A stretch of 64,000 bases of DNA from Crocodylus rhombifer (GCA_038503035.1 JAVSML010000048.1:622541-686540), one strand, 5' to 3'. Positions 45,576-58,576 are shown, counted from the stretch's first letter. Notes: a model not told the origin generated them from the sequence alone. Numbers and translations are program-made.

Positions 45576-48177
45576 TATACAATGTACACGCGCGTATATG
45601 CATTTTTATTATCTAGAAACCTGGTTGTTAGTGAACAGAGTCAGATTTTTGGATGTTAAGAATTTTAATCATTTTAAAACATTCTTTTTCTAACAATATC
45701 AGACAATGCCACAAAAAATTCAGCAAGAAATATGAAAAGGTTGATGATAATATATATATTTTTTTTACACAATTTTTTTTTAAAGCTACTTTTCAGCAAA
45801 CCTTGTGGGAGAAAAATGATTTGCTCTGTCTATTACCTTAGATTGTGTGCTCAAGGGAAGTGAGAATTTGAGCACTCTCATCTATCTGATGGTAGAAAAA
45901 ATGAAAAACAGTTTTTTCTTATGGTTTATGGACTTGCTTTCAAGGGAAATATTTTTCTGCGGCAGTGCTGATGGTGGTTTCTAAAGCAATATGCTTGGAC
46001 TGGAGCAACGTAAATTTAAAGTAGCAATATCTTACAGGACCTTTGTAGACCCTAAACCATTCACACCGCTCTGCTATAAACCACAAGGTTTTTCCTTTTG
46101 CTTAGGGAAGAGGTCTAAGACGAGTTTGCTTTGCTTTTCTGAAGTATTGCTTTGGAGGTTTATTTTTCCCCCTGTTCTTATCCTAAAAAAGAATTGCTGC
46201 TTCTGTTATCACATCAGGAGTTCCCGAGTGAAAATGCTTTGCACTTGCATGGCATACTTCAATGGCTTGGTTTCTTCATAGGAAGTATCCAACATAAATT
46301 GTTGGGACAAATGCTGCATTAGCTTATGCAGAGCTATATGCCCATTTACATCAGCTTCTCACATCACCATTTACTTTGCAGGCTTGTTCTTCACATTGGC
46401 TTTGTAAAGAATAACTATTGGAATTTGCACACAGGGAGACTTGCACACAACAAAATTCACATAGGCGATTTCCAGCTAATAGTAGGAGTCCTTGGTCAAG
46501 CTTAATATAATGTAATAAAAGTTCCTGGGTGTGCTTGCAATTTAATTTTACAAAATGCCTGTTTGCATACTGGACAATAAGCACATAACCACAACCACTG
46601 ATGAGACAAATTATAACTCAATGATATAAATGTTTCCAGAACGCTTCTAATTGCATTATAAATCCATTTGCGTGCAATTGCAGGGCATTTAAAATACCCA
46701 GAGAGCTCTCGTCTGTAAGGTGGGCACAGTCTGGCACATCTCATGCAATTCGTGGCAGGCCATTTACTGAACATGTGTAATACATGGTCAGTCCAGCCTT
46801 AGCCCTGGATTGACACTGCTGTGGAATACAAGTCTGAATAGGAATGCAGGAAGGCTGCCAGTACAACAAGCATCTCATTAAAAAGACATGTTTTAATAGA
46901 AAGGAAACATTTTTATACACACCGTGAAGTGTTTAAAAACCATGAAGCACACATACCATTCAAAAAATGGGGCATTTGGTTGCCATCTCTCTGGGCCTGC
47001 TTCTTTCTGTGCATAGCACTGATATACTCTCATTGTTTCATGAGGCATTTAATAAAATCAGGTTGGGGCTGAAGTTACAGTGGATTTTAGCGTATGGTCT
47101 TTCATTGTTCTCCATTTTTAAAAAATCCTTTCATGTGTTGATTGTTTACAGGAAAACCTAAGTTTCTTTCTCATAGCTGTAAAGAAAACCTTGAAGACAC
47201 CCATCCCAACAGCACAACTGCATGGCCAATGCAAAGGACCTCAAATCAAACTCTTACGATCTTTAAGCCAATCTCATGCTTACTGGGATCATAACTTATG
47301 GCTTGAAAGGGTTGGGGGTCTAAAATAGTGCAGATGTCCGCAAAACAGGGCACTGGAAATGGACTGGAAGAATATGAGGCTTCCCGGGGAATGAGCTTCA
47401 CTGAGTGGGTGACCTCCAAAGGGCTGGATAAGGCGGGGGTACTTGGAAACTGCGGAAGAAACTCTGGGTTCCTACCTTCTCAAGTTTGTGGTGGTTTTTC
47501 TTTTTATATATATATATATAGCTGTGACACCAGCTTGCTTTAACAATTGCTAGAATCTGTTTCCTTTTTGTGTGGGTTTAATACTCTTGTTGGTTGTCTT
47601 ACTGATGGTCATACACAGTCCTGATAGCCCTGTGGGAACATGGTACCTTTTACCCCAGTTGGAAAGTGGCTTAGTTACTGAAATATTGCACCAGAAGAAT
47701 GTTAATGACATGATCCTTTATAAATTCCCCAGATCCTCACCCAGAGGACCCTCGTGCATGTTAATTATTGTAAGTGCTTCCAGGAGGGTGGCCTTGTTCC
47801 AAAAAGCGTGTGGGGAAAATGTCTTTCCCTAGTCCAGAGGGAGTCTGCTTGGCCAGCTGCTTTTTTTTGTTAATTTTTTTTTTCCTCTTGAAACTCCAGC
47901 CATTTGATACTGGTAGAAGACCTCATGTTTGAAGGTAGGCAAGTGGTCAAGGGCTTTGCTGACTTTTGGGCCCAAGTCTTTACTGTGATTGCTGGGACTG
48001 GGGAGCCAAAGTATGACTTACAACCCCTCCGATTAAAGGGTTTATAAAAGTGAAGTCGCCTTTTCAAAACGCCATATTGCAAGTGTTTGCCATACACGCA
48101 TGTCAGATTTTGGTATGAAATGGAGGAAATTTGTTTCAGCTTTTGGATCTGCTGTCTCTCTCAAGGTCAAACTAGTT

Positions 48178-48180
<3 letters not shown>
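45574..48180. other. non-coding DNA, includes a candidate conserved block
   Basis: No gene recognised. About 46330-46770 is unique, AT-moderate sequence with repeated 'gcaatt', 'tttaatttta' and 'cattataaatccatttgcgt'-type words, without repeat signatures. It may be a conserved non-coding element. A (TA)n tract of about 16 bp lies near 47504-47520. Confidence 0.4.

Positions 48181-48217
<37 letters not shown>
48181..48217. repeat. (TG)n microsatellite, about 18 units
   Basis: Uninterrupted TG repeat followed by a purine-rich stretch (gaggaggggggg). Confidence 0.97.
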
Positions 48218-48220
<3 letters not shown>

Positions 48221-49521
48221 GAGGAGGGGGGGAGGTTTGAGCCCATTGTGTCTATCACAGTGCTGCAGTGATGCTGTCCAATACCATAGGAAATTTCTTT
48301 GGCAGAGCAGAGTGTAAAAATATCTGTGCTGCTTAAACATGAGACTGTGTAGTGATGCCAGGGCATGCAGATCAGACTATGTTCGCTTTTAGGGAAGCCT
48401 GGAGGACAGAATTTGGCACACATTCTCCATGCGGTAGGCAGCAAACTGTTAGACATAAAGGCAGCATGAAGTTGTCTCTCTTTCTCTTTCTTTCATTACG
48501 GTTGGAGGCTGGGCTCATTGGTGACTTGAGAAAAAACACTGGCATCAGTTGATCCTATGCAACATCCTTGCTTAAACCTAAATTCATTCCCAATAATTAG
48601 CACCTTTGCTCTAGCAGTTAGGACCTAAAAGCAACAGCTGGCATTGCAGCTGGCCTGGAAAGCAGAGAAGCAGCACTTAGGAGTTGGGCCTTGAATAATT
48701 TGGTGTATAAAGCACTGTACAGCTCCAGCTGAGGACACCCCCTCCCTCCCCCCACCTTCCAAGGCATTTGAGGTAGTGAAAAAGCTGTGCCAGAGAGACC
48801 AAACTGCTTCCCCTTACCCATTTGTAGGCTTTATTTAAAACACTGGCTTGAGAGATTACAGTTCAGTCACAGATTTAGAGTCTAGACGGGTTGCATGGTG
48901 GTCTTAATGAAGGAGTCTGGGACGAGGGTGGAGAAGCGGGGAGCGTAACTGTGCAGAGATGGCCGAACAGCTGCAACGTTAACGTTGCACAGGCAGGGCT
49001 GAGTCCTTGTTGACTTACTGCTGCACATAATCCCGTTGGCCGAAAGGGAAGATATTAAGTAAAGGGGGCTAATGAAGAAACAGCAATTTGGCTTCTCTCT
49101 AGCAACTTACACCTGTTGACTACACAACTGTCCTGTACTCCCTAGGTGTTTTTGTAAGACTTGACACAATGAGTAAGGGCCAAAATCAAATAAAATTCCC
49201 TTGTCTGTTGGTTCTACTCGCCTGTTGCATATTGCTTCACTTTTACCTGTTTTTCATTTGTCTCGTTCAATTTTGTGTTAGTTGGTAGAATGTCTACTCT
49301 TGTATGCTTTTACCAATAACTGCAAATAATGTATTTTTATTATTATTTTTTAATATAATTTTGTCAGGTCATTTTAGCGGAAGTTGTAAATTTACTACGT
49401 AAGGGAAGAAGGATCTGGCTTACATTTATTTGCCAGAAAAGAGGACTTGTGCACTGTCAGCTGGTATGCTGAGACAACTTCCTGTTAGGATCACTTGGAA
49501 GGCAGGCAGGGCAAGCTAACA
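48218..49521. other. non-coding DNA, no gene recognised
   Basis: Unique sequence. Nothing supportable beyond short frames on both strands. Confidence 0.5.
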
Positions 49522-49529
49522 TATTAAAG

Positions 49530-49718
49530 CAGGGGCAGGCAATTATTTGGGGCGGAGGACCACTTACTGAGTTTTGGCAAGCTGCCGAGGGCCATATGAC
49601 AGGCAGCCAGGGGCAGATAAATATTAATTTTCTAAATTTTTTTTAGGGGCCCCACGGGCCGGATAGAATGGCTGGGGGGGCCACATCCGGCCCCAGGGCC
49701 GCATTTTGCCCACCCCTG
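49530..49718 (-). mobile_element. hAT-type MITE with 8-bp target duplication, copy 1
   Basis: The element begins 'caggggcaggcaa' and ends 'ttgcccacccctg', giving hAT/Charlie-type terminal inverted repeats (cagggg-gggcaa). It is flanked by a perfect 8-bp direct repeat TATTAAAG at 49522-49529 and 49719-49726, the length expected for hAT. At 189 bp it has no coding capacity and must have been moved by a hAT transposase in trans. The copy at 58381 is the same element in the opposite orientation (188 bp). Orientation here is taken relative to that copy. Confidence 0.92.
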
Positions 49719-49726
49719 TATTAAAG

Positions 49727-50580
49727 GCTAATTTGCACAGGATATTTCAGCCTGGGTTCAGATGCATAAGCTTGCATAGGTGACGATGTCTGATGAGGCA
49801 GGCTATGAATGGACTTGCAAAAAGCAAGGTCCTAAATAGAGAACGGAAATGCTTGTAATTACTTTTTTCACTTTTTTGATCACTGTTGACTCATACTGCT
49901 GCCATCCATTGTGCTGTCCCACATGCCCTCCTGCCATTTTTTGTCCTTCACTTAAATTATAAGTTTGGGGAAGATGCTCTTCTTTTTTTTTTTCTTTCAA
50001 TCTCTCTTGAATTGGGGAGGGGGAGATTGAGGAGGGGAAGGGTATACAATGCTTAGCACAACAGGGCAGAGGCACTGAATATGTGGGGCTCCCCTCGGGA
50101 AGAGGGCCGTCACATGAAATGCGTAAAACTTTCCACATGTCCATCATTTTAGCGCCCCTGCCCCCCAGCAAAAATAAATTGGTGCCTTTGCATCCGGGGC
50201 TGATCAGGCTTATGAAGTTACCTAGCCAGTAATGGAATATATATAATAGTAATATCCTGTGTAAAGTAAAGAATGGAATTAATGGTCGCAATGAATATTG
50301 TACCATGGGCAGGTTTGGCTTCAGTCTCTCTGGATCAAAGCTCTGGAGTTTTACACATTGTACCAACAACAACAACAACAAAAGCACTGTGCAAATGAAC
50401 TGCTGTCCATGAGTAACAGAGTTTATACTATTAAGAAAATATTTGACTTTCATTATCTGATAATAGGTAGCAGTGACTGATACAAAATCTCATTGTCTGT
50501 ACTGTAAACATACAATGTGATTACATTTAGAAATACTTCATTTCACCAAAAGGCTGCTATGGCCATATCACATGGAATAC
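49727..50580. other. non-coding DNA, no gene recognised
   Basis: The long minus-strand open frame 50453-49803 (216 codons) has no domain, and its reading includes low-complexity stretches from an AAC repeat (50366-50383). I consider it chance. Words near 50040-50060 ('tacaatgcttagcacaac') resemble an L2-type tail. Confidence 0.45.
50366..50383. repeat. (CAA)n microsatellite
   Basis: About six CAA units. A reverse-complement (TTG)n tract lies at about 51134-51152, some 770 bp away. Confidence 0.9.
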
Positions 50581-50618
50581 ATAAATACTTGGAGTTATAT
50601 ATAACTCCAAGTATTTAT
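50581..50618. repeat. 38-bp perfect palindrome
   Basis: The sequence from 'ataaatacttgg' to 'ccaagtatttat' reads the same on both strands with no spacer; the centre is 'ttatatataa'. Two 19-bp arms without a single mismatch and no loop is unusual for random DNA. It could extrude as a cruciform or be the joined ends of a tiny foldback insertion. No protein site is recognised. Confidence 0.95.
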
Positions 50619-52690
50619 AACCTTTCGTTCTATTTATTATAAACCATAATTGGGCATTTGGAATCTTTACCTCTTATATTGTAAGTATATATTTTTGGCA
50701 GATGTACTCCAAACAGTCAGCCAAAATAATTCCTGGAGCAAGCCCAGTGAAATGCATGAAGTTGTATCAGGGATGCATTTGGCTTAATATATTTAACCAC
50801 TATTCTTATGTACAATAGTTCCTGTGTTTATGTAGTAGACACTCCTCAATGTTAAACGTCTTGGCCATTTTCATTTCCTCTCTGAAAAAACTGAAGGCTA
50901 ATGGCCTGTGTGATGAATTGCCAAACTTTGCATTTGAAATTGCATGCCTTCTGAGTTATAGGAAATAAATGAGCAACTTGTACTGTTTGGGCTTTTCGGT
51001 TTTATTACATCCTAACTTTAAAAGAAATCGATGTTCAATATTTTTGTTTTTAGATTATGAAATGAAATGTACTCTTGGGCCAAAATTGTCCGTGTGAAGG
51101 TTTATCAGGGAGTAGACGTTCATGGCTGAGGGGTTGTTGTTGTTGTTGTTGTTTTTTAAGCACTTCTGCAGACCTGAGCTTTGAATGCAGTTGCTGCGTA
51201 AGCTCAACCAACAGGAAGTGAGAACTGCAAGTAACTTGCTCCACAACTTGTACACCTAGCCTTTTTCCAGGATTCGCATAGGCACCTTTTGGATCATACT
51301 AGCTTTCCATTTTGCAATTTTACCACAAGCTTCTTACTGTTGTTTGTTCCCTTGGGTGTTGCATCTTGTCTTGCATCTGCCCCCACTGTTTCGTTGGCGC
51401 TACTCTCAGCTAGATCTGTACCTAAATTACTGCTCTCTAGAACTCTTCATTGTCAAATCCCAGACCCGTCTGGGTCCATCCTCATCCTCCTTAACTTCCT
51501 TGCTGCTTTTGTACATGGAAGATTGTGCTTTCTTTCACAATAGCTTTTGTAAAGCTGTTCTCTTTTGTTTTCCTCAAGCCCCTGTCTTTGCTTTTGGAGA
51601 CTGTTAATGGATGGTCCTCCCATCTTTGCTCTTGCTTGAAAACTCTAATATTTAGTCTGCCATAGCACGTTTCTTTCATAAATTTCAAACTGCCCTACCA
51701 ACGGGTTAAGTCTTCGTGTTTGGTTCTCTTTAAAATGCACCACGTGCTATGGGGAGCTGTGTTGCAATCAACTGCGTGGGTATACAGTACAGACAGTGCT
51801 CTCTTCTTCTCTGTCACAGATGAGGGACCACTATTCTACAGCTGAGGGATATACCTCCCCATCGTGTCTCTTTGCAAAATATTGGGGGGGTGATAACTTA
51901 AACTGAGGTGATCCTTAAACTGCTTGGCCAAAGCATTCCTGTCCTAGTGCTTTATCTACAATTTTAAGCAGAAGAGTATGGTATTTTACAAGATGGTCTG
52001 CTGGTGTAATCCTACCATTAGTAATTCCATGAGCTTTTAGCATGCAGAGATACAGACTCTAGACATTCTTTTTTTTTTTTTTTTTTTAAATGAATCAGTG
52101 ACATGGGGATGTCTGAAAAATGGTATCAGCATCTGTTGTTCAGTATAAAATAACAGATGAATAACTCACAGGAGATCTCATTTGCTGCATAGTCTTCTAG
52201 CTATTGGCTAATCATCTTCTTTGTATTTGGTTGAACATAATATTAAAACTCCAATCCAGCATATTAATATGAGAATATAGACAAAAATTGATTGAGAATC
52301 ACAGTGGGGAAAGTCTTTCTGCTTAGCTGCCTTATAAAATGTAAGTTAGTACTTCAGGTTTTTATCACTGAATTGATATTGAGGTATTATTCATGGTATA
52401 ACTGCTGGTACCTGGCTGATGACTCTTATAAAAAGGCAAAGACTCTATTTATGTGGCGTGTAAGTTCAAGTACCTAAACATAACATCTCTACCCTTTGAT
52501 ATTGTATAGTTGCATTCTTGTATCAAAGCAGAAATAACTAATGCATGCATGATGTTTAGATGTCAGAGCCAAGTACAAACAGTCAAAAAGCCTGAGGCTG
52601 AATTTGATTCAGTCTTTGCAGGTTAGTCTAAGCTGTGTAGATTGAACCAGTAAGCAAATAAACAGACATTCACTTTTGATTCAGGAAATG
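50619..52690. other. non-coding DNA, no gene recognised
   Basis: Unique AT-rich sequence with a (TTG)n tract near 51134 and a T-run near 52070-52087. Nothing else is supportable. Confidence 0.5.
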
Positions 52691-54230
52691 CAGCCACATG
52701 CCTGCAGTAGCTCAAGCCAGAAGCCAGGGGGCACTAGAGCATGACTCTGTCAGTCAGCATTGGCTGTGTGTCCACTTCCCAAAGACCTCAGGGGCAGCAG
52801 GAAGAGGATTTGCAGTCCAGACTCACAACAGCAGGACTCTGCAGGGTTGCTCATCACTACTTCTTCCTGCTTCCAGGTGCCTCTGGGATTTTTTCAGTCC
52901 ACAGTCTCAGCCAGCAGTAAGTTCAGCAGGGCAGGGCAGTTCTGTACTGGGGGAGAAAGGAAGTGTAACTCCCTTTCTTGGCCCCAGACCCTAGCCAGGG
53001 TTTGCCTGGGGGGCCAGTGAGCCAGCCCTCACTGCTCCAGTTAAGAAGTGGAGGGGCAGGGCCAGCCCTGCTCGCTGGAGCAGATGGCATAGCCCAGCCC
53101 AGGGCTACAAAATACAGGGATGCTGGGGGACTCTGATTTAACTTGAACTAAGAAGGGGTTTGGGACAGAAGTTTCATAAACTGGTTTGACCTAAATCAGT
53201 TAAGACTGATGCTATGTTCTGCCAAGTTTATTTTAAACCAGTTTCAGTCATTTTGAAACTGGTTTATGTGCACTGATCTTCTGTTGTGTTACAGGTTTAA
53301 ACCAGGTTCTGATCACTTAAACTGGTTTATATGTAACTTTTGTCCATAGGTGGCAGAAGAGGGGGCTAATGGGGCTTAGCCTCCCCTCCCCCAAATGGAG
53401 GGCCATGGGGCAGCCTGGCTGCAGGCTCTGGGATGCTGCAGTGGGGGTGGGGGGCGCATCCAGGATTGCAGTGCTGGTGTGTGGCTGCCTAGCACAGTCT
53501 ACAATTTTTGTGAAGGGGAAAGGGCTTGTGGGGGAGGAGCAGATTGAGACCCCCACAGTGTGGGAGGGACGGGGGCAGGGGCAGCAGGGGTGAATGGGGC
53601 CCCAGCTGGGCCAGGTTGTGGGACCACTGGAGTCCAGTGGCACATCCAAGGGAGTAGGGGAGGGGCTCCCACTTCTGCGTGCACCATGGTGGGAGCCAGT
53701 GAGGGGGTACATGCTGCTCCTGATCTATGTGTGGGGTGAAGGTGAGCTCTTGCTGCGGGCTGGGTTCTGCTCTGCCTCTGCGCTACTGCTGCCTCAAGAG
53801 TGGAACATCCCACTGCGCCCCCTGCCCACCCAGCGGCAGGACGCATGTGGCGTCGTGCGGCTCTGGAGGCAGGTGCCACTCCAGTTGGATGCAAAATGCA
53901 GTGCACAGCGGCAGCTGCCTCTGCCCTGTGCACAGATTGGGGGGCAAAACCCCCCCCCCCCCCCGACCTCCAACCAGGGATCACACAGTGGCAGGAGCCC
54001 CTCTGCACCCCCGAATGAGCCACCTGGACTCCAGTTTTCTCCCTGCCTCTGCTCTGCTCCCTCCCTCACCTCAGGGGCCTCGATCTGCCTTTCCCCCCAT
54101 CCTTCCCCACAGACTTACCTGCTAGGTTGGGTGCATGCACTCGTGCAGCCCCCCTCCCACCCAGTAACTTTTTCTCCCTCCACCTTTGCTTCTGTCCCTA
54201 GCCTGGATGATGTCACAGAGAAAACCTTTT
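52691..54230. other. GC-richer segment, probably repeat-derived, no gene recognised
   Basis: Composition shifts to GC-rich, with open frames in nearly all phases and no recognisable protein. It contains a 13-bp perfect stem with a 7-base loop (53234-53246 with 53254-53266, core aaccagttt/aaactggtt). The same 'aaactggttta' word recurs at about 53325, as 'ataaactggtttgacc' near 53177 and as 'taaaccagg' near 53298. A C-run of 15 lies at 53950-53964. The pattern suggests an old repeat, but I cannot place its ends. Confidence 0.35.
53950..53964. repeat. C-homopolymer of 15
   Basis: An uninterrupted run of C (G on the other strand), able in principle to form i-motif or G-quadruplex-like structure and prone to sequencing error. 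Confidence 0.9.
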
Positions 54231-57200
54231 GAAAATCATTTTATTCCTAGGGAACTCAGTTTTTACCTCATCCTCTCCGTTTCTCTTGGCCTGGTTTATT
54301 CTTATGGGAGATTTGCATAAGAAACAAGATCTTTTTTTCTTAAAACATGATCGATATTTTTGATTTGTTTGGTTTTTTTTTTTTGTTCATACTTCCTATT
54401 TTCAAAAAGATTAGGATATATTTGATACAACCTAGGAGATGTGAAGAACCAGATATTTACAACAGGTTCACTATGAATCCCGAAAGTATTCGCATACATT
54501 TAGAACAGCAACAATAGCAAAAACATGCTCTTATATTTTGTGTAAATATTTAGTGATTCCCGCAGATATGTTGCCACAGCTTTTATTTGTCTAGTTTCCT
54601 TATTTTGCAATTACAAACTTGTATAATAGGCTGTTAAGCTCCAGTAGCAAAATGTTGGCAGACGGATGCCTTGGAAGAATACCTGGTGTAGTGGCCAAAA
54701 TCAGGGAGCTCTTACTGTTTTTTCTAGTTATTGGTGCTGAGTTCATCCTGCATCAGATGCAGCTTTTCTAGAGATGGAGTTAAGTATGTTACAGGTTTCC
54801 ATTCTTACAGTCAATGAAAGCTTGGGCTTCCCTACAAAAGGGATGAGAGAGAAAAGTCGGTGCTGGATAAAGAGAGCAATCCCCAGACTGTGACTGACAT
54901 TAAAGCTCTGGTGTCTGGTTGTGGCCCTCTACTACTACATAAGACTGTTTATACCTAGAAAACTGCTGTTTTATATCGGTTGTCAATACTGCAGCCCCAG
55001 CTGCCCTCCCACAAGCTGCAGCTGCTGCTGTGTTTGACACCTGATTTCAAACACAACTGATTACAGTGCTGGAATAGCCTGTAAGTGCAATGCACAGCCC
55101 ATGCTACAGGACACGGACGCTATGTTCAGCAAAGTAATTAATCATGGGCATATACAAGTAGCTGAAGGACTGGTGGGGCATAAAGCTAGAATTAGCACCG
55201 AGTGTGACAGCTGTGCCAGTCTGATCACATGCACCCCTACCCACCCACTGCCCATTACTCTTAGTTTCCCTGGCAAAACAAAAAAACTTCCTAAATTTCT
55301 TTGAAAAATGTTCAAACCACCCCCTTTAAAAAAAAAAAAAAAAAAAAAAAGGAAAAGAAAAGAAATCCTAATAGAACTATTTACCAAATTCAGCTCAAAA
55401 TTGTGAATAGTTTTGGTCAGTCCAAAACTGGGCTTTTCATTTTCAGTGAACAAAGTGATTGATTAGCTGGAAAATGTCTCCTAGCTCTGTTGAAGAGCTC
55501 TCTCTCCCCACTGCTCTCCTCATCTATAAGATGCTCATTATGCAGCTCTGAGCACCCTACTGCGTTTTCCCTGGAAAGGAGCTACTAAGCTCCATCCACC
55601 TAATACTCTTGTAGTGGTGAGTTAAGATCTTCATCAGCAATTATAATAAAAGCATTCAAGCACAGCTAGAAGACATCACAGATTTGTGAAGGTTTTCATC
55701 TGTGAATGGTCCCTTAGACAAAGTTTATAGTGAATGGATGAACCTCTATAATAATTCTCAGTAGTTGCTGAAAGTTTTTAACTCCCTGAAGCTGAGACTG
55801 TTTTGCACAACTTGAAACGTTCAGAGGGTTGGAGTTTTCATGGTGACAGAAAACTGAAATGACCTTTTCATCTTGCTTTTATTTGGGAAGCGGGGAAAAC
55901 TCATCAGATACAGAGAAATGTAGCAATGTCTTCTGATGTCTTCCATTATCCTGATTCTTTGCATAAAAGATTGACAGTGGTTTTCTGAAGTGAGCAAGAT
56001 ATGTTACTTTACAGATGCTGGGTCGATATAACTTTAACTGGAGCTGAATGCTGTATAGCACTAATGCAGGGGGAGTGCTCCAGTGAGTAGCCACTAGACA
56101 CATATATAGCATAGGCGAGGGGTGTCAACGGTATGGCTCATGGAGGCTAACATTCAGGCTGTGGTGCTGCCCATCAGTCTCACATAGGACCCAGACACTG
56201 CATGCAGTGTGCCCTGGCCTGGCCCACATGCCATGCTGTGCGCCCCAGCCCTGTGCACTGGACGTAGTGAATGGGGCAGGGCTGGCATGTGCTGGATGCA
56301 ACCTACCCACACCAAACCAACCCCACCCACTGGATCCAAGTGTGGAGATCTAGTCTGTGGGCCTGATCTGGCCTGCAGACCAGCCTCGCACCATTCATCC
56401 AGCCTGTGGGGCAGGTTGAGCTGGCCCAACCTCAACTCCTTACTGAATGGCATATGAATGTAAAACTTCCATGCATTCACAGCTGTTCAGTGTAAAGGTG
56501 CACCTTTGACGTAAGAACTTTATTAGTGAAGCCAATATATGCTGACTTAAAAAAAATCCTTAATGGTAACTTTCACCTGAGCCTGTAGCAAATTTGTTTT
56601 ATATTTTTCTCCTGTATTTACAAGCATTTCCTGGCTTGTGTGTTTGTTCTTTTTTGTTTGAAGAGTGGCTTATAAATTAAATCAATATATTGCAAAATAC
56701 CTCTTCATTTTGTTTTTAAACAAGGTGGGGATTTAAAAGCATTTGTTTTTACCAAAAAATAAATAAAAATAAAAATCCTTCATTTACATGAGGTTGAGAT
56801 TTTTCACAAAGATTCCATTTTAAAACATGTCCCTTGCAACTTTACATTAATATTTATTGGGATTTGGACTATAAAAGTTGGTTTTAATTTAAATGCAAAT
56901 AGTGGTAGTGCATCATATTTGACTGTTCCAAAACTGCCCGAGTGCTGGAAGAGACGCTGGAAACTTAAGTCTCTGATCTTGGAAATGCTTAATTTTGCTC
57001 ACATTAATAATTCTATTGATTTATTTTGGACTGCTCATGCACGTCAGATTAAACACTTGATTTTTAAAATCAAGATTTTTATCTGCCCTGCTTTTTCTTT
57101 TAAATGATTGTGGGGGTTATGTCTTGTAAACTGTCATGTCATTCAAAAATGGATCTATTGAATGATTTTGCTTTCTGAAGTCATTCTGCTTCTGGCTGCC

Positions 57201-58372
57201 CAAAGGGGAAACTCCATGAAGGTGTGAATATAAGAGCCCTTCTGAATTGGCACCTCTCTCTACTGCAGGTGCAGGATAGATGGGAGAAGGAGGTATTGGG
57301 ACCTTAACTAGAAATCTTTTGGTGCCCTTTCCTTTAAAACCCTATGATCTAGTTTCAGGGGTCTCCTTAGGGTGCTGACCCACAGGTCCTTCATCCTGTA
57401 CAGTAAAATGATCCTGCTAAGCTTGGAAATGGTACAAAGACTGTTTCACTAATGCTCACCCAAACTCCAAAGGCTGGTCTTTGAATACAGCCAAGCGTGG
57501 TAGATGGGAGGCAACAACCTTTAGGAGGACACAGTGAAAAATTGTGTTGAGAACCATTCAAAGATGCACAGTCAAGTTCTGGGACTAGATGACCTAATCT
57601 GTCTTTTCCAGCCCCAATTTCTGTCATCCTAGAGAAAAACAGATTTGTTGCTATGCCTTTTGAAGGGAGTTTAGGAGAGTAGAAAAGGCTTTATTTTTGG
57701 CTTTATTTTTGAAAGGTGAAAGAAAATGGCATAAGAAGAAAGTGCCTTGTGAAGGATGAATTGAACGGTAGGGATATAGTGAAAGAATAGGTGTATTTGT
57801 TTTTGAAAAGGAGGTTTGGGTAAGTGAGTAACATCTATTCCAAACGTCTTTGTAGCACCAGAACATGTAAGACAATGAAGTAAAACAGATCCCAACCTGC
57901 TTAATTTTTATCTGGGTGCCGTCAATTCAACTAATCTTGATTGTTGACTTCTGCGGTCCTGCAGTTTACTTGTTTATCTGGGCAAGGGCCAAATCAAACA
58001 GCACCAGAATGTGTCTTTAATCTCCAGTGATAAAGAATACCTTGGAGAGGAAATTACGTTGTAGTGTGAGGAGCAAAGGCGGTCATGCCAAAGCAACAGT
58101 CTGCTTTTCTTAGCAATGTTTCCCATAGCTTTTTCCCATAGACTTCTTGAAATGGCTAGGTTGTGCGTGGTTTTATTCATTTATGCAGCATTTTGACAGG
58201 TGAATGATGTTGGTCATTAAGAAGGTAACTTCTCTGTGTGCGTGTTGTAATAACCAACCTTTGTTTTCCAGGACAGTGGTACAATGGGGTGATTTTTTTG
58301 TTCTTCAGCTTGCCTGTTTGGATCAGGAATTCGGAACTGTGCCCAGAGTTGGTATCTTTGTCTTTCTGCATG
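54231..58372. other. non-coding DNA, includes a candidate conserved AT-rich block
   Basis: No gene recognised. An A-run of about 27 with following GAAAA repeats lies near 55326-55363. About 56640-57110 is a unique AT-rich block with a perfect octamer ATGCAAAT (near 56892) and 'acattaataattctattgat'; it may be a conserved non-coding element. Near 57575-57640 a short CR1-like tail is visible ('gggactagatgacctaatct', 'ttttccagccccaatttctg'). Confidence 0.4.
57575..57640 (+). mobile_element. short CR1-like 3' tail fragment
   Basis: The order 'ggactagatgacctaatctg', 'cttttccagccccaatttct' follows the CR1 3' UTR pattern (ggactagatgacct..ggtcccttccagcccta-ttctatg). Very short and diverged. Confidence 0.5.
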
Positions 58373-58380
58373 GTGTAGAG

Positions 58381-58568
58381 CAAGGGTGGGCAAAATGCGG
58401 CCTGTGGGACGGATGTGGCCCACCAGGCCATTCTATCTGGCCTGCGGGGCCCCTAAAAAATTTAGAAAATTTAATATTTATCTGCCTCTGGCTGCCTGTC
58501 ATGTAGCCTTCGATGGCTTGCTGAAAGTCAGTAAGCAGCCCTCTACCCAAAATAATTGCCCACCCCTG
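58381..58568 (+). mobile_element. hAT-type MITE, copy 2
   Basis: It begins 'caagggtgggcaaaatgcgg' and ends 'ttgcccacccctg', with internal wording matching the reverse complement of the 49530 copy (gcggcc, ggccattctat, tttagaaaatt, atctgcctctggctgcctgt). The flanking 8-mers are GTGTAGAG (58373-58380) and GTATAGAG (58569-58576), an 8-bp duplication with one difference. At 188 bp it is non-coding and was mobilised in trans by a hAT transposase. Confidence 0.9.
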
Positions 58569-58576
58569 GTATAGAG

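Noticed and set aside
45531..48217. CRISPR-like or satellite arrays
   Set aside because: The repeated tracts are simple (TG)n microsatellites; no spaced direct repeats exist, and CRISPR arrays are not expected in a vertebrate nuclear genome.
49803..50453. 216-codon open frame on the minus strand
   Set aside because: No domain, signal or membrane pattern that makes sense as a family; it contains a leucine run coming from a (CAA)n microsatellite, so it is most likely a chance frame.
53317..54232. Overlapping frames of 130-212 codons on both strands
   Set aside because: Low-complexity proline/alanine/glycine readings in a GC-rich repeat-like segment, with no family motif.
56118..56420. Possible hAT element starting 'aggggtgtcaac' with Charlie-like inner words
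   Set aside because: No matching inverted end and no 8-bp duplication were found.
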